DNA from: JALYRV01 sp036675475 | GTDB taxonomy: Bacteria > Acidobacteriota > Vicinamibacteria > Vicinamibacterales > SCN-69-37 | Length of the DNA: 64,000 nucleotides | Direction of reading: 5' to 3' | Assembly: GCA_036675475.1 (NCBI GenBank) | Contig: JAKFEY010000099.1 | Coordinates: 32,612-96,611, forward strand | Shown here: piece after piece, positions 8,136 to 17,129 of the stretch | Layout of the letters: every line of letters begins with the position of its first letter | Position numbering within the stretch: the first letter of the stretch is position 1 | Position numbers and translations under genes: made by a program | The notes under the pieces: model-generated | What the model was told of the DNA's origin: nothing | What the model saw: the letters and a program-made list of their open reading frames with translations, nothing else | Database searches by the model: none

Positions 8136-10280
8136 TCAGAAGCGAACGCCTAACGTTACCCCGAACGTTCTCGGCTTTCCGGGTTCGCCGACGAATCCGG
8201 ACGGCGCGAGGCCGGGATAGGCGAAGGCCACCGGCACGTAGAACGTGTCGAAGGCGTTGCGCACCCACGCCACCACCGAATAGCGGCGGCCGGTCACGCC
8301 GCCGCGCAGGTTCACGAGCGAGTACGCGTCCTGCCCCATCGTGTTGGACTCGTCGTACTGGAAATCGCCGTAAAGCGCGACTTCACCGCGCGCGAACCAC
8401 TGCCACGAGCGGATGATCTGGCGCGTGAGCTGCGCGCCGGCCGACGCCGTGTACTCCGGCGTGCCGGGCACGACGTTGCCGTCCACGTCGACGCCCATGG
8501 CCAGGCTGCCGTCGCCGAAGCGCGCGCGCGTCACGCCGACCGTACCGAACAGATCGAAGCCCGACGAGGGCCGCACGCCCACTTCCACTTCCACGCCCTT
8601 GCTGGTGGCCGCGCCGACGTTCGAGATGAAGAACGCGCCGCCGCCCTGCGGAATCGGCACGTTCAGCTGCATGTCCTGCCAGTCGATGAAGAAGACCGAG
8701 GCGTTGGCCGTGACGCGGCCGCCGGCGAACGTCGACTTCACGCCGCCTTCGGCATGCCACGTCTTCTCTTCGCCGTACGCTTCGCTGCCAGGCAGCGAAA
8801 TGGGATTGAAACCGCCCGCCTTGTAGCCGGCCCCGCCCGACACGTACAGCATCGTCTGCGGCCGCGCGTAGTAGGCGAGCGCGACGTTGGGCGACACGTT
8901 GGAGTAGGTGGCGTCGGTCACGAGCGGCGGCGCGACCTGGAAGATGGCCGGGTCGACCAGCGTGCGGAGGTCGGCGTCCTTCGTTTCGCGATCGAGACGC
9001 GCGCCCACGGTGAGCTCGAGCCGGTTGCCGAAGCCGAAGGTGCCCTGCGCGTACGCGCCGAGGCCGAGATCGTCGAGCTCGGCGAGCGGCGACGTGTTGC
9101 GCACCGGGAAGGTCACGGACGGCGAGAAGAACGGCGGCAGGAACGTGTTGACCGCTTCCTGCTCGTACGCCTGCGTGAACAGCACCGCGCCTGCCTGCCA
9201 TCGCAGCGATACCGCATCGCTCAGCGCGATGGGCGACGATGACGCGAGGCGGAGCTCCTGGGTGAACTGCAGGGCCTCTTCATCGTTGAGGCGCGTGATC
9301 GCCGGCAGCGGCGAGTAGTCGAGATCCGTTTCGTCGTGCGTGCTCCAGCGGACGATGCCCGTCGTGCTCGTGAAGGAGAAGCGCGCGCTCTCGCGGCGCG
9401 CCTGGAACGTGGTGGAGAAGATGTCGCGATCGGTCTCGCCCTCGAAGTCGCGGGCGGTGTCGAACTTGCCGGCGCGGAGCGAGGCGAGATCGCTCAGCGC
9501 ATAGTCGCCGTCGCGCGCGCGCTCGCCGTTGACGATCAGGCGCGCTTCCCAGCGCGCCGACGGCGTCCAGAGCAGCTGCCCCTTCCAGAACGTCGCCGAG
9601 CGCGAGTCGATGTCGTTGCCGGTGAGCGCGTTGGTGGAATAGCCGTCGCGCTGCGAGTGGCCGATCGCCACGCCCACGCCGAGCCGCGGGTTGATGGGGC
9701 CGCTCAGGTTCGCGCGCACCTCGCGCGAGTCGAAGTTGCCGAGCGGCACCGACACGCCGCCGTGCCAGTCATACAGCGACGGCCGCACGCTCGTGATGTT
9801 GATCAGCCCGCCGAGCGTGTTGCGCCCGTAGAGCGCGCTCTGCGGGCCGCGCACGAACTCCACCTGCTCGACGTCGAGGAACTCGACGTTCGAGGTGTTG
9901 GTGTTCAGCTGCGGAACGCCGTCGATGTAGGTGGTGATGCCCGGGTTGGCGGGGCTCGAGCCGATGCCGCGCATGCGGGGGTTGCTGATCTTGCGGGCGC
10001 TCAGCTCCTGCACGACCGTGTTCGGCGAGAACAGCGCGGCCTCGTTGATGAGGGTGACGCCGGAGGCGCGCAGCATTTCAAACGTGAGCGGCGTGACGCT
10101 GACCGGCAGACGCTGCGCGTCGGCCGGCTCTTTCTGCGCGGTGACGGTCACCGACGGCATCGTGATGGGCCCGACTTGCGCGGGCGGCGCAGAGGGTCCG
10201 CCGGGCGCCTGGCCCGCGGCCGAAACAGCGGCGGCACCCAGGGCGGCGGCCGCAAGAATCGCAGTCAACATGGCTGTCAT
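8136..10280 (-). CDS. TonB-dependent outer-membrane receptor
   Basis: About 714 residues. A signal peptide (about 1-25) is followed by a short proline-rich spacer, then a TonB-box/plug segment opening VTVTAQKEPADAQRLPVSVT, a plug domain with VEFVRGPQSALYGRNTLGG, and a 22-strand-type barrel ending TFGVTLGVRF with the terminal Phe used in barrel insertion. The substrate is not evident; siderophores, cobalamin or plant polymers are common for the family. The ATG at 10280 is chosen because it begins the signal peptide closely; a GTG at 10301 would add seven residues. No TonB/ExbBD genes are adjacent, though a TonB-like protein lies at 27-28 kb. Confidence 0.93.
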   Translation of the reverse strand: MTAMLTAILAAAALGAAAVSAAGQAPGGPSAPPAQVGPITMPSVTVTAQKEPADAQRLPVSVTPLTFEMLRASGVTLINEAALFSPNTVVQELSARKISNPRMRGIGSSPANPGITTYIDGVPQLNTNTSNVEFLDVEQVEFVRGPQSALYGRNTLGGLINITSVRPSLYDWHGGVSVPLGNFDSREVRANLSGPINPRLGVGVAIGHSQRDGYSTNALTGNDIDSRSATFWKGQLLWTPSARWEARLIVNGERARDGDYALSDLASLRAGKFDTARDFEGETDRDIFSTTFQARRESARFSFTSTTGIVRWSTHDETDLDYSPLPAITRLNDEEALQFTQELRLASSSPIALSDAVSLRWQAGAVLFTQAYEQEAVNTFLPPFFSPSVTFPVRNTSPLAELDDLGLGAYAQGTFGFGNRLELTVGARLDRETKDADLRTLVDPAIFQVAPPLVTDATYSNVSPNVALAYYARPQTMLYVSGGAGYKAGGFNPISLPGSEAYGEEKTWHAEGGVKSTFAGGRVTANASVFFIDWQDMQLNVPIPQGGGAFFISNVGAATSKGVEVEVGVRPSSGFDLFGTVGVTRARFGDGSLAMGVDVDGNVVPGTPEYTASAGAQLTRQIIRSWQWFARGEVALYGDFQYDESNTMGQDAYSLVNLRGGVTGRRYSVVAWVRNAFDTFYVPVAFAYPGLAPSGFVGEPGKPRTFGVTLGVRF

Positions 10281-10459
10281 TATCACCTGCTCACTCGTCA
10301 CCTGATCGCCGGCGCGGATTACGGTTTTGGCGTTCGACGGCCGGGGCTGTAATCAGGTTCCGGGCTGAAGTACGAAGCGCGGCCATATTTTCCACCTGAT
10401 TTCGACGATTTGCCGATGTCAACGGCTGGCGTTCCGGTTGCACTGGGCGGCGCATTCCG

Positions 10460-11521
10460 ATGAATCCGCTGGCTTCGCGGCTGCCCGGCTCCGAACAGGA
10501 GACGGAGGCCTACAACCCGTTTGCCGATCCCGCCGGTCTCGGCGCGCGCACCATCGGGTGCGACGCGTTCAGCGGCGAGCTGCTCGAAGTGGTGCGCCTC
10601 ACGTCCGATCTCGGGACGCCGGCCTCCTTGGAGCCCCTCGTGCGCGAGCGCGCCGCAAAGTTCGCGAGCGCGTCCCTGGCGGGCCTGTCGCCGGTCGTGC
10701 GCATCCAGCGCGCGTTCGACGGCCGTCTCGAGGTGTGGTCGCGCCTCGCCGAAGGCCTTCGCCTGAGCGCGGTGCTCGAATGGGCCGAGACGCGCGGCGT
10801 GCCGCCGTCGCTGTCGACGGCGCTGACGATTGGCGATCGCCTGCTCGGCGCGCTCGGCTCGCTGCAGGCCGCCGAGCAAACCGACGGCGCATCGGGGCAC
10901 GGCGCCATCGCCATCGATCAAATCGTCGTCGCCGAATCGGGCGCGCTGACGCTCACCGACTATGCGTTCGGTACCACGCTGGCGGCCGTGCAGTGGCCGC
11001 GCGAGCGGCTGTGGCGGCGCTTCCGCATCGCGATGCCGCCGTCGGCGGGCCTCTCGCGCTTCGATCACCGCGTGGACGTGACGCAGACGGCGGTCGTGAT
11101 CACGGCGCTCCTGGCCGGCCGGGCGTTCGGCGAGCACGAATATCCACGCGCGCTGCCGGGGCTGATTGCCGAAGCGCTGGACCGCTCGTGCGCGGGCACC
11201 ACGGGCCGCGAGCGCGACGCGCTCGGCGAGTGGCTGCGCGCGGCCACCGAACTGGAGCCTCGCAGCGCTTTCAAGTCTGCCGCCTTTGCGCGAGCCGCGC
11301 TTCGCGCCTCGTTCAAGGACGCCGTCGACGACACGAAAGGCGTTGGGCGGTGGCTGCGCGCGGTCCGCGGAGTCGAGGAGCCGAAGCCGGTTCCAGTGCA
11401 GGTGCAGGCGCCCCCGGTGCCGGAGCCGGCGCCTGCGCCGGTGCCCGAGCTGGTGGCGGCCGATTCGGGCGTCGCGGACAAGCCGGGCGGGAAGGTCAGG
11501 AAATGGCTGAGCCGATGGTAA
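10460..11521 (+). CDS. Hypothetical protein with a degenerate protein-kinase-like domain
   Basis: This 353-residue protein has no assigned family that I recognise, but residues about 60-300 follow a protein-kinase C-lobe pattern. The segment around H147 (GHGAIAIDQIVV) sits where HxDxxxxN is expected, TDYAFG (166-171) where DFG is expected, and VDVTQTAVVITALLAGRAF resembles the helix-F region with a GRPF-like end. The catalytic Asp and metal-binding Asn are not preserved, so a pseudokinase is likely. The C-terminus has a Pro/Val/Ala-rich linker and a short basic tail. No transmembrane segment is visible. It is followed closely by the DinB-like gene. Confidence 0.75.
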   Translation: MNPLASRLPGSEQETEAYNPFADPAGLGARTIGCDAFSGELLEVVRLTSDLGTPASLEPLVRERAAKFASASLAGLSPVVRIQRAFDGRLEVWSRLAEGLRLSAVLEWAETRGVPPSLSTALTIGDRLLGALGSLQAAEQTDGASGHGAIAIDQIVVAESGALTLTDYAFGTTLAAVQWPRERLWRRFRIAMPPSAGLSRFDHRVDVTQTAVVITALLAGRAFGEHEYPRALPGLIAEALDRSCAGTTGRERDALGEWLRAATELEPRSAFKSAAFARAALRASFKDAVDDTKGVGRWLRAVRGVEEPKPVPVQVQAPPVPEPAPAPVPELVAADSGVADKPGGKVRKWLSRW

Positions 11522-11547
11522 ACTCGCGCCTTTCCAAGGAGATCCAG

Positions 11548-12060
11548 ATGATCCGCCGTGTGCTCTGCACCGTCTTCGCCCTTGCGCTTCCCGCCACGCT
11601 CGCCGCGCAGGACGGCTTCAAGTCGCCCTACGACATCGTGAAAGGCAACATCCTCAAGTCCGCCGCGCAGGTGCCTGAGGAGCATTACGGCTTCAAGCCG
11701 ACGCCCGAAGTCCGCAGCATGGGCCAGCTGTTCGGCCACATCGCGAACGCGAACTTCATGATCTGCTCGATGGCCTCCGGTGAGAAGTCGACCGCGACGG
11801 GCGACGCCGAGAAGCTGACGGCCAAGGCGGACATCGAAAAGGCGCTCGCGGCGTCGTTCGCCTTCTGCGACAAGGCCTGGGGCGCCGTCACGGCCGCCAG
11901 GGCGGGTGAGCCGGTGGAGCTGTTCGGCATGAAGCACTCGCGCGCCAGCGCGCTGTCGTTCAACACGGCGCACGACTGGGAACATTACGGCAATCTCGTC
12001 ACCTACATGCGCCTCAAAGGCATGGTTCCGCCCTCAAGTCAGGGCGGGGGCATGAATTAG
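11548..12060 (+). CDS. Exported DinB-family protein
   Basis: This 170-residue protein has a clear signal peptide (ATLAAQ cleavage) followed by a DinB-like four-helix bundle: GHIANANF near residue 70, and a late HDWEHYGNL that supplies metal-ligand-like histidines. DinB-fold enzymes are usually cytosolic metal-dependent transferases; the exported form is common in Acidobacteria. The start is fixed by AAGGAG at 11536-11541, 6 nt before the ATG. Longer in-frame starts would run through the end of the preceding gene. The function is unknown. Confidence 0.88.
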   Translation: MIRRVLCTVFALALPATLAAQDGFKSPYDIVKGNILKSAAQVPEEHYGFKPTPEVRSMGQLFGHIANANFMICSMASGEKSTATGDAEKLTAKADIEKALAASFAFCDKAWGAVTAARAGEPVELFGMKHSRASALSFNTAHDWEHYGNLVTYMRLKGMVPPSSQGGGMN

Positions 12061-12107
12061 AGGCTATACACCGGGGAAGCTCTTTGGTATCCTTCGCGCC
12101 TTCAGTC

Positions 12108-13367
12108 ATGCAGAAACTTCGTCTCCCGCTCCTCGGGCTGATCCTCTGTACAGGCACCACCTGTGCCGACAGCACGCCGGCGCCGGCTCCGGTGGCCGCC
12201 ATCGCGGCGGCACACGCCGACGTGGCGCTGGCAGCGGATCTCGAGACGATCGAGGCGCGCGTACCGCGCAACGCGACGCTGCAGTCACTGCTGACGCGAC
12301 ACATGTCATCCGACCTGGCGGGCACGGTTGCTGCCGCTGCCCGCAGCGTCTTCGACCCGCGCCAGATGCGCGCCGACAATCCCTATCGCCTCGTCCGCTC
12401 CATCGGCGACGGCTTCCTCCGCGAGTTCGAGCTGCACATCGACGCCGACCGTTTCCTGCGCGTCGTCATGCGCAGGGACGATGGCGGGGAAGAGGTGCCG
12501 ACGGCGGAAATCGTGCCGTACAAGAAGGAAGTGTCGGTCGCGTCGATCACGGCGATGATCACCGGCGACCACAGCTCGCTCATCGGCGCGCTGCAGGGCG
12601 CGGGCGAAACCGTACAGCTCGGCATCGCCCTCGCGAAAATCTTCGAGGGTGACATCGACTTCGCCAGCGACATCCAGCGCGGCGACCGCTTCGAAATTCT
12701 GTTCGAGAAGGTGCTGCGAGACGGCGAGCCGGCCGGCTACGGCGAAATCCTCGGCGCCGTGGTCGAGAACGACGGCCGCCGGCTGACGGCCATCCGCTTT
12801 GAGGACGCCAGCGGCAAGGCCGACTACTACGACGAGAAGGGACGGTCGCTCGTGCGCACGTTCCTGCGCGCGCCGCTCGACATCGCCGCGCGCATCACGT
12901 CGGGCTTCACGAAGCGCCGGATGCATCCCGTGCACGGCACCTATCGCCCGCACCTGGCCATCGACTACGGCGCGCCGTACGGCACGAAGGTGGTGTCGGT
13001 GGCCGAAGGCACCGTGGTGTCGGCCGGCTGGGCCGGCGGCGGCGGCAAGCAGGTGCGCATCCGCCACTCGGGCGGCTACGAGTCCTACTATCTGCACCTG
13101 TCGGCGTTCGGCCCCGGCATTCGCGCCGGCGCGCGCGTGAACCAGGGCCAGATGATCGGCCGCGTGGGCGCCACCGGCACGGCCACGGGCGCCCACCTCG
13201 ACTATCGCCTCAAGAAGAACGGCGTCTGGATCAATCCGCTCGCCGAGGCGCGCCGCATGCCCTCGGGCGACGCGATTCCGGCCGCCCGCCGGGCCGCCTT
13301 CGAAGCCGAGCGCGACGAAGTGTTCGGCCGCCTGCGCGCGTCGAACGTTCAAAAAGCCAACAACTAG
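12108..13367 (+). CDS. M23-family metallopeptidase (MepM-like)
   Basis: About 419 residues. A hydrophobic N-terminal export signal is followed by a domain with alternating charge and a LysM/OapA-like linker, and the peptidase M23 domain in the last 140 residues. Zinc ligands are visible as HLAIDYG (HxxxD), the later HLSAFG, and HLDYR. The domain ends with GVWINPLAEARR, the usual M23 ending. It should cut peptidoglycan cross-links in the periplasm. The Cys at the end of the hydrophobic core does not form a good lipobox. The ATG at 12108 is preferred over an upstream GTG. Confidence 0.92.
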   Translation: MQKLRLPLLGLILCTGTTCADSTPAPAPVAAIAAAHADVALAADLETIEARVPRNATLQSLLTRHMSSDLAGTVAAAARSVFDPRQMRADNPYRLVRSIGDGFLREFELHIDADRFLRVVMRRDDGGEEVPTAEIVPYKKEVSVASITAMITGDHSSLIGALQGAGETVQLGIALAKIFEGDIDFASDIQRGDRFEILFEKVLRDGEPAGYGEILGAVVENDGRRLTAIRFEDASGKADYYDEKGRSLVRTFLRAPLDIAARITSGFTKRRMHPVHGTYRPHLAIDYGAPYGTKVVSVAEGTVVSAGWAGGGGKQVRIRHSGGYESYYLHLSAFGPGIRAGARVNQGQMIGRVGATGTATGAHLDYRLKKNGVWINPLAEARRMPSGDAIPAARRAAFEAERDEVFGRLRASNVQKANN

Positions 13368-13373
13368 ACAACC

Positions 13374-13379
13374 TATAAT
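13374..13379 (+). promoter_or_regulatory. Candidate -10 box, DUF1015 gene
   Basis: A consensus TATAAT ends 9 nt before the ATG at 13389. That leaves essentially no 5' leader, so the transcript would be leaderless. A weak GGTGGG lies between. Confidence 0.5.
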
Positions 13380-13388
13380 GGTGGGCTG

Positions 13389-14594
13389 ATGTCCGCCATC
13401 CGTCCTTTCCGGGCACTCAGGCCCGCGCCGGAGGCCGCCGCGCGCGTCGCCTCCGTTCCCTACGATGTCGTCAGCACCGCCGAAGCGCGCGAGCTGGCGG
13501 CCGGCAATCCCCTCAGCTTCCTGCGTGTGACGCGATCGGAGATCGACCTGCCCGAGGGCACCGATCCGTACGCCGACGCGGTGTACGCGAAGGCGCGCGA
13601 GACGCTCGCGGAGCTGCGCGCCGCCGCGCCGCTCGTCACCGAGGCGGAGCCGTCGGTCTACTTCTATCGCCTGCGCATGGGCGATCACGAGCAGACGGGC
13701 GTGGCCGCCTGCTTCTCGGTCGACGAATACGACCGGGACCTGATCAAGAAGCACGAGAAAACCCGGCCCGACAAGGAAGACGATCGCACGCGCCACATCG
13801 TCGAAACGCGCGCGCAGACGGGCGTCGTGTTCCTCACGTATCACGCGACGGCGGAAATCGATCGGCTCGAGAAGGCGGCGTGCGCGGGCGCGCCGCTGTT
13901 CGATCTCACCGCGCCCGACGGCGTGCGCCACATGGTGTGGAAGGCGTCGGGCGGCGGCGCGCAGGCCGTGGTGGCGGCGTTCGCGCGCATTCCGGCACTC
14001 TACATCGCCGACGGCCATCACCGCGCGGCCAGCGCCGCGCGGGCGCGGCGCGAGGTGCACGGCCCCGAAGCCGACTGGTTCATCGCGGTGGCGTTCCCCG
14101 ACAACCAGATGCAGATTCTTCCCTACAACCGCGTCGTGAAAGATCTTGCCGGCTACACCCCCGACACGTTCCTCGAGGCGCTGAAGGGCCGCGTGGCGGT
14201 GGGATCCGGAACGGCCGTGCCCGCCGGCCGCGGGCGTGTGTCGATGTTCCTGGGCGACGCGTGGCACGAGCTCGACCTGCGCGGCCTCGCGCCGGAAACG
14301 TCCGACCCCGCCGATGCGCTCGACGTGGCGCTGCTCGAGCGGCACGTGCTGCGCGAGATGCTCGACATCAAGGACGTGCGCACCGACACGCGCATCGATT
14401 TCGTGGGCGGCATCCGCGGCACCGCGGAGCTCGAAGCGCGCGTCAACAGCGGCAGGGCCGCGGTCGCGTTCGCGATGCACCCGGTCACGATTGACGACCT
14501 GATGCGCGTGTCCGACACCGGCGGCATCATGCCGCCCAAATCCACCTGGTTCGAGCCGAAGCTGCGCGACGGGTTGCTTGTACATGAGATCTAG
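13389..14594 (+). CDS. DUF1015 domain-containing protein
   Basis: This 401-residue protein matches DUF1015 along its whole length: the opening IRPFRALRPAPEAAARVASVPYDVV, shown here only in part as RPFRALRP and PYDV, a central HEKTRPDKEDDR, and the diagnostic DGHHRAASA near residue 210. The biochemical role is unestablished. The gene commonly sits beside serine-biosynthesis genes in several phyla, and here it precedes serA and serC in the same direction, which suggests a role near amino-acid metabolism. Confidence 0.93.
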   Translation: MSAIRPFRALRPAPEAAARVASVPYDVVSTAEARELAAGNPLSFLRVTRSEIDLPEGTDPYADAVYAKARETLAELRAAAPLVTEAEPSVYFYRLRMGDHEQTGVAACFSVDEYDRDLIKKHEKTRPDKEDDRTRHIVETRAQTGVVFLTYHATAEIDRLEKAACAGAPLFDLTAPDGVRHMVWKASGGGAQAVVAAFARIPALYIADGHHRAASAARARREVHGPEADWFIAVAFPDNQMQILPYNRVVKDLAGYTPDTFLEALKGRVAVGSGTAVPAGRGRVSMFLGDAWHELDLRGLAPETSDPADALDVALLERHVLREMLDIKDVRTDTRIDFVGGIRGTAELEARVNSGRAAVAFAMHPVTIDDLMRVSDTGGIMPPKSTWFEPKLRDGLLVHEI

Positions 14595-14610
14595 ACGTTG
14601 CCGGCTGCCG

Positions 14611-14698
14611 GTTGCTGGTTGCTGGCATGAGCCGGCAGGCACAACGGCCTGCCGGCTGGCCTCGCACCAACTACCAACAACCAGCACCCAACAACCAG
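14611..14698. repeat. Nested inverted repeat upstream of serA
   Basis: The centre is a perfect 11-bp stem (14630-14640 AGCCGGCAGGC with 14647-14657) and a 6-nt loop. Outside it, a GT-rich arm (GTTGCTGGTTGCTGG, 14611-14625) faces a CA-rich arm with ACCAACAACCAGCACCCAAC (14672-14691) in inverted orientation. The gap ends 8 nt before the serA ATG. It may terminate or attenuate transcription between DUF1015 and serA. Confidence 0.6.
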
Positions 14699-14708
14699 AC
14701 GTGGTTTT

Positions 14709-15959
14709 ATGAAAGTCCTGATCGCTGACAAGTTCGAGAAAAGCGGCGTCGACGGCCTGAAGGCCGCGGGCTGCGACGTCGTGTACGAGCCCGACTTGAA
14801 GGACGATGCGCTGACGAGGGCGATTGGGGAGTCCGGCGCGGACATCCTGATCGTGCGCAGCACGAAAGTCACCGAGCCGATGCTCGATGCGGGACGCCTG
14901 TCGCTGGTCGTGCGCGCCGGCGCGGGCTACAACACCATCGACGTCAACGCCGCCTCGAAGCGCGGCATCTACGTGTCGAACTGCCCCGGCAAGAACGCCA
15001 TCGCGGTGGCGGAGCTGGCGTGGGCGCTGCTGCTGGCCGTCGATCGCCGCATTCCCGACAACGTGGCCGACCTGCGCGCCGGCAAGTGGAACAAGAAGGA
15101 ATATTCGAAGGCGCGCGGCCTGCACGGGCAGACGCTCGGCGTGCTCGGCGCCGGCAACATCGCCGCCGAAGTCATGAAGCGCGCGGCGGCGTTCGGCATG
15201 CCGATCGTGCTCTGGAGCCGCCGCTTCGACGGCCGGTCGGGCCCGCTCTCCGACGCGGATCTTGCCGCCGCCGGCCTCGAGGGCGCGGCGCGGCAGACCC
15301 CCATCCGCCTGGCGCCGACGCCGGCCGCGGTGGCGGCCGAGGCCGACGTGCTCAGCATCCACCTCGCGCTCGGCAAGGAAACGCGCGGGCTCGTCGACGA
15401 CGAGGTGCTCTCGAAGCTCAAGCCGGGCGCCGTCGTCATCAACACGGCGCGCGGCGAAGTGATGGACCACGACGCGCTCGCGCGCGCGATCGCGGAGCGC
15501 GGCGTGCGCGCCGGCCTCGACGTCTTCGCGAACGAGCCGGCGTCAGCGACGGGCGCGTTCGCCGACGCCATCGTGCAGCAGCCGGGCGTGTACGGCACGC
15601 ATCACATCGGCGCGTCCACCGATCAGGCCCAGGAAGCCATCGCGGCCGAAACCGTGCGCATCATCCGCGCGTTCAAGGACACGGGCCGCGTGCCGAACGT
15701 CGTGAACCTCGCCCGCCAGACGCCGGCCCGCTATCGGCTGATCGTCCGGCACCGCGACCGGCCAGGCGTGCTCGCGCACGTGTTCGATCATCTGCGCGAG
15801 GGCAACATCAACGTGCAGGAAACCGAAAACATTGTGTTCGAGGGCGCTGAAGCCGCCGTGGCCACCATCAACCTCGACGGCGAGCCGGACCGCGCGCTGC
15901 TCGAGCGCATCCGCGGCGGCAACGCCGACGTGCTCGATCTTCAACTCGTGACGGTGTGA
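14709..15959 (+). CDS. serA: Phosphoglycerate dehydrogenase-type D-2-hydroxyacid dehydrogenase with ACT domain
   Basis: This 416-residue protein oxidises 3-phosphoglycerate to 3-phosphohydroxypyruvate with NAD, the first step of serine synthesis. An N-terminal substrate segment contains RSTKVTEPML and RAGAGYNTID. A Rossmann domain has GVLGAGNIAAEV (about 142-153), followed by NTARGEV, DVFANEP and GTHHIGAST with the catalytic His. A C-terminal ACT domain (about 340-416, HRDRPGVLAHV) suggests allosteric control, typically by serine. No Shine-Dalgarno sequence is seen. serC follows in the same direction. Confidence 0.95.
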   Translation: MKVLIADKFEKSGVDGLKAAGCDVVYEPDLKDDALTRAIGESGADILIVRSTKVTEPMLDAGRLSLVVRAGAGYNTIDVNAASKRGIYVSNCPGKNAIAVAELAWALLLAVDRRIPDNVADLRAGKWNKKEYSKARGLHGQTLGVLGAGNIAAEVMKRAAAFGMPIVLWSRRFDGRSGPLSDADLAAAGLEGAARQTPIRLAPTPAAVAAEADVLSIHLALGKETRGLVDDEVLSKLKPGAVVINTARGEVMDHDALARAIAERGVRAGLDVFANEPASATGAFADAIVQQPGVYGTHHIGASTDQAQEAIAAETVRIIRAFKDTGRVPNVVNLARQTPARYRLIVRHRDRPGVLAHVFDHLREGNINVQETENIVFEGAEAAVATINLDGEPDRALLERIRGGNADVLDLQLVTV

Positions 15960-15967
15960 GTGAATTT

Positions 15968-15999
15968 GGTGATTTGGTGATCTGGTGATTTGGTGATTT
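15968..15999 (+). repeat. Tandem 8-nt repeat between serA and serC
   Basis: Four tandem GGTGATTT units (the second has a C) fill the 42-nt serA-serC gap and end 2 nt before the serC ATG. GGTGAT is complementary to the ATCACC stretch beside the usual anti-Shine-Dalgarno sequence, so the array could hold ribosomes near serC. That role is inference. Confidence 0.8.
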
Positions 16000-16001
16000 G
16001 A

Positions 16002-17108
16002 ATGAACAGAATTTTTAATTTTTCTGCCGGCCCTGCCGTTCTCCCGATGCCCGTCCTTGAAGAGGCGCAGCGCGACCTCATCGCGCTTCCGGGCGTCGGC
16101 ATGTCGATTCTCGAGATCAGCCACCGCTCGAAGCCGTTCGACGAGATCATCCAGGGCGCCGAAGCCGACATCCGGGCGCTCGCGAACATCTCGGACGACT
16201 ACGCCGTGCTGTTCCTGCAGGGTGGCGCGAGCCTGCAGTTTTCGATGGTGCCCATGAATTTGATGGCGCCCGGCGCCACCGCCGACTACATCGTCACGGG
16301 TGTCTGGTCGCAGAAGGCGGTGAAGGAAGCCAAGCGGGTGGGCACCGTGAACATCGCGGCCACGACCGAGGCGGACAAGTTCACGCACGTGCCCGCGCCG
16401 CGCGACCTGGCGCTGACGCCTGGCGCCGCGTACGTGCACGTGACGTCGAACAACACCATCTACGGCACCGAGTGGCGCACGCTGCCCGATGTCACATCCG
16501 GAAGCCCCGCTTCCGGAGGCCATGTCCCGCTCGTCAACGACGCCTCGTCCGACATTTTTTCGCAGCCGATCGACGTGTCGAAGCACGGCCTGATCTACGC
16601 CGGCGCGCAGAAGAACCTCGGCCCGTCCGGCGTCACGCTCGTCATCATCCGCAGGGACCTGCTCGAGCGCTCGCAGCCGTCGCTGCCGACGATGTTGAGC
16701 TACAAGACGCATGCGGAGAACCAGTCGCTGTTCAACACGCCGCCGGTGTTCGGCATCTATGTGCTGCGGCTCGTGCTGAAATGGCTGCGGGCCAACGGCG
16801 GCCTCGAGGCGATGGCCGTGCAGAACGAGCGCAAGGCCAATCTGCTGTACGCCGAGATCGATCGCACCGGCTTCTATCGCGGCCACGCGCGGCCCGACAG
16901 CCGCTCGCGGATGAACGTGACGTTCCGGCTGCCGAGCGAAGACCTCGAGAAGCAGTTCGTCAAGGAGTCCACGGCGGCGGGGCTCGACGGTCTCAAGGGC
17001 CACCGCTCGGTGGGCGGCCTGCGCGCGTCGATCTACAACGCCTTCCCCGAAGAGGGCGTGCAGGCGCTGGTCGATTTCATGCGCGAGTTCGAGCGCCGGA
17101 ACGGATAG
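16002..17108 (+). CDS. serC: Phosphoserine aminotransferase
   Basis: This 368-residue class V aminotransferase converts 3-phosphohydroxypyruvate and glutamate to phosphoserine, following serA in the pathway. It opens with the family signature NFSAGPAVLP, has ISHRSKPF, LFLQGGASLQFSM, and the PLP lysine at about residue 203 in YAGAQKNLGPSG. The C-terminal part contains MNVTFRL and GHRSVGGLRASIYNA, both typical. The last enzyme of the pathway, SerB, is not in the window. A desaturase gene follows with its own strong ribosome site. Confidence 0.97.
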   Translation: MNRIFNFSAGPAVLPMPVLEEAQRDLIALPGVGMSILEISHRSKPFDEIIQGAEADIRALANISDDYAVLFLQGGASLQFSMVPMNLMAPGATADYIVTGVWSQKAVKEAKRVGTVNIAATTEADKFTHVPAPRDLALTPGAAYVHVTSNNTIYGTEWRTLPDVTSGSPASGGHVPLVNDASSDIFSQPIDVSKHGLIYAGAQKNLGPSGVTLVIIRRDLLERSQPSLPTMLSYKTHAENQSLFNTPPVFGIYVLRLVLKWLRANGGLEAMAVQNERKANLLYAEIDRTGFYRGHARPDSRSRMNVTFRLPSEDLEKQFVKESTAAGLDGLKGHRSVGGLRASIYNAFPEEGVQALVDFMREFERRNG

Positions 17109-17129
17109 CCGGGCCGGCAGGAGGATCTG

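Noticed and set aside
12306..15470. Open frame of over 1,000 codons on the minus strand across the M23, DUF1015 and serA genes
   Set aside because: Antisense of three well-supported genes; the product is low-complexity Arg/Val/His and matches nothing.
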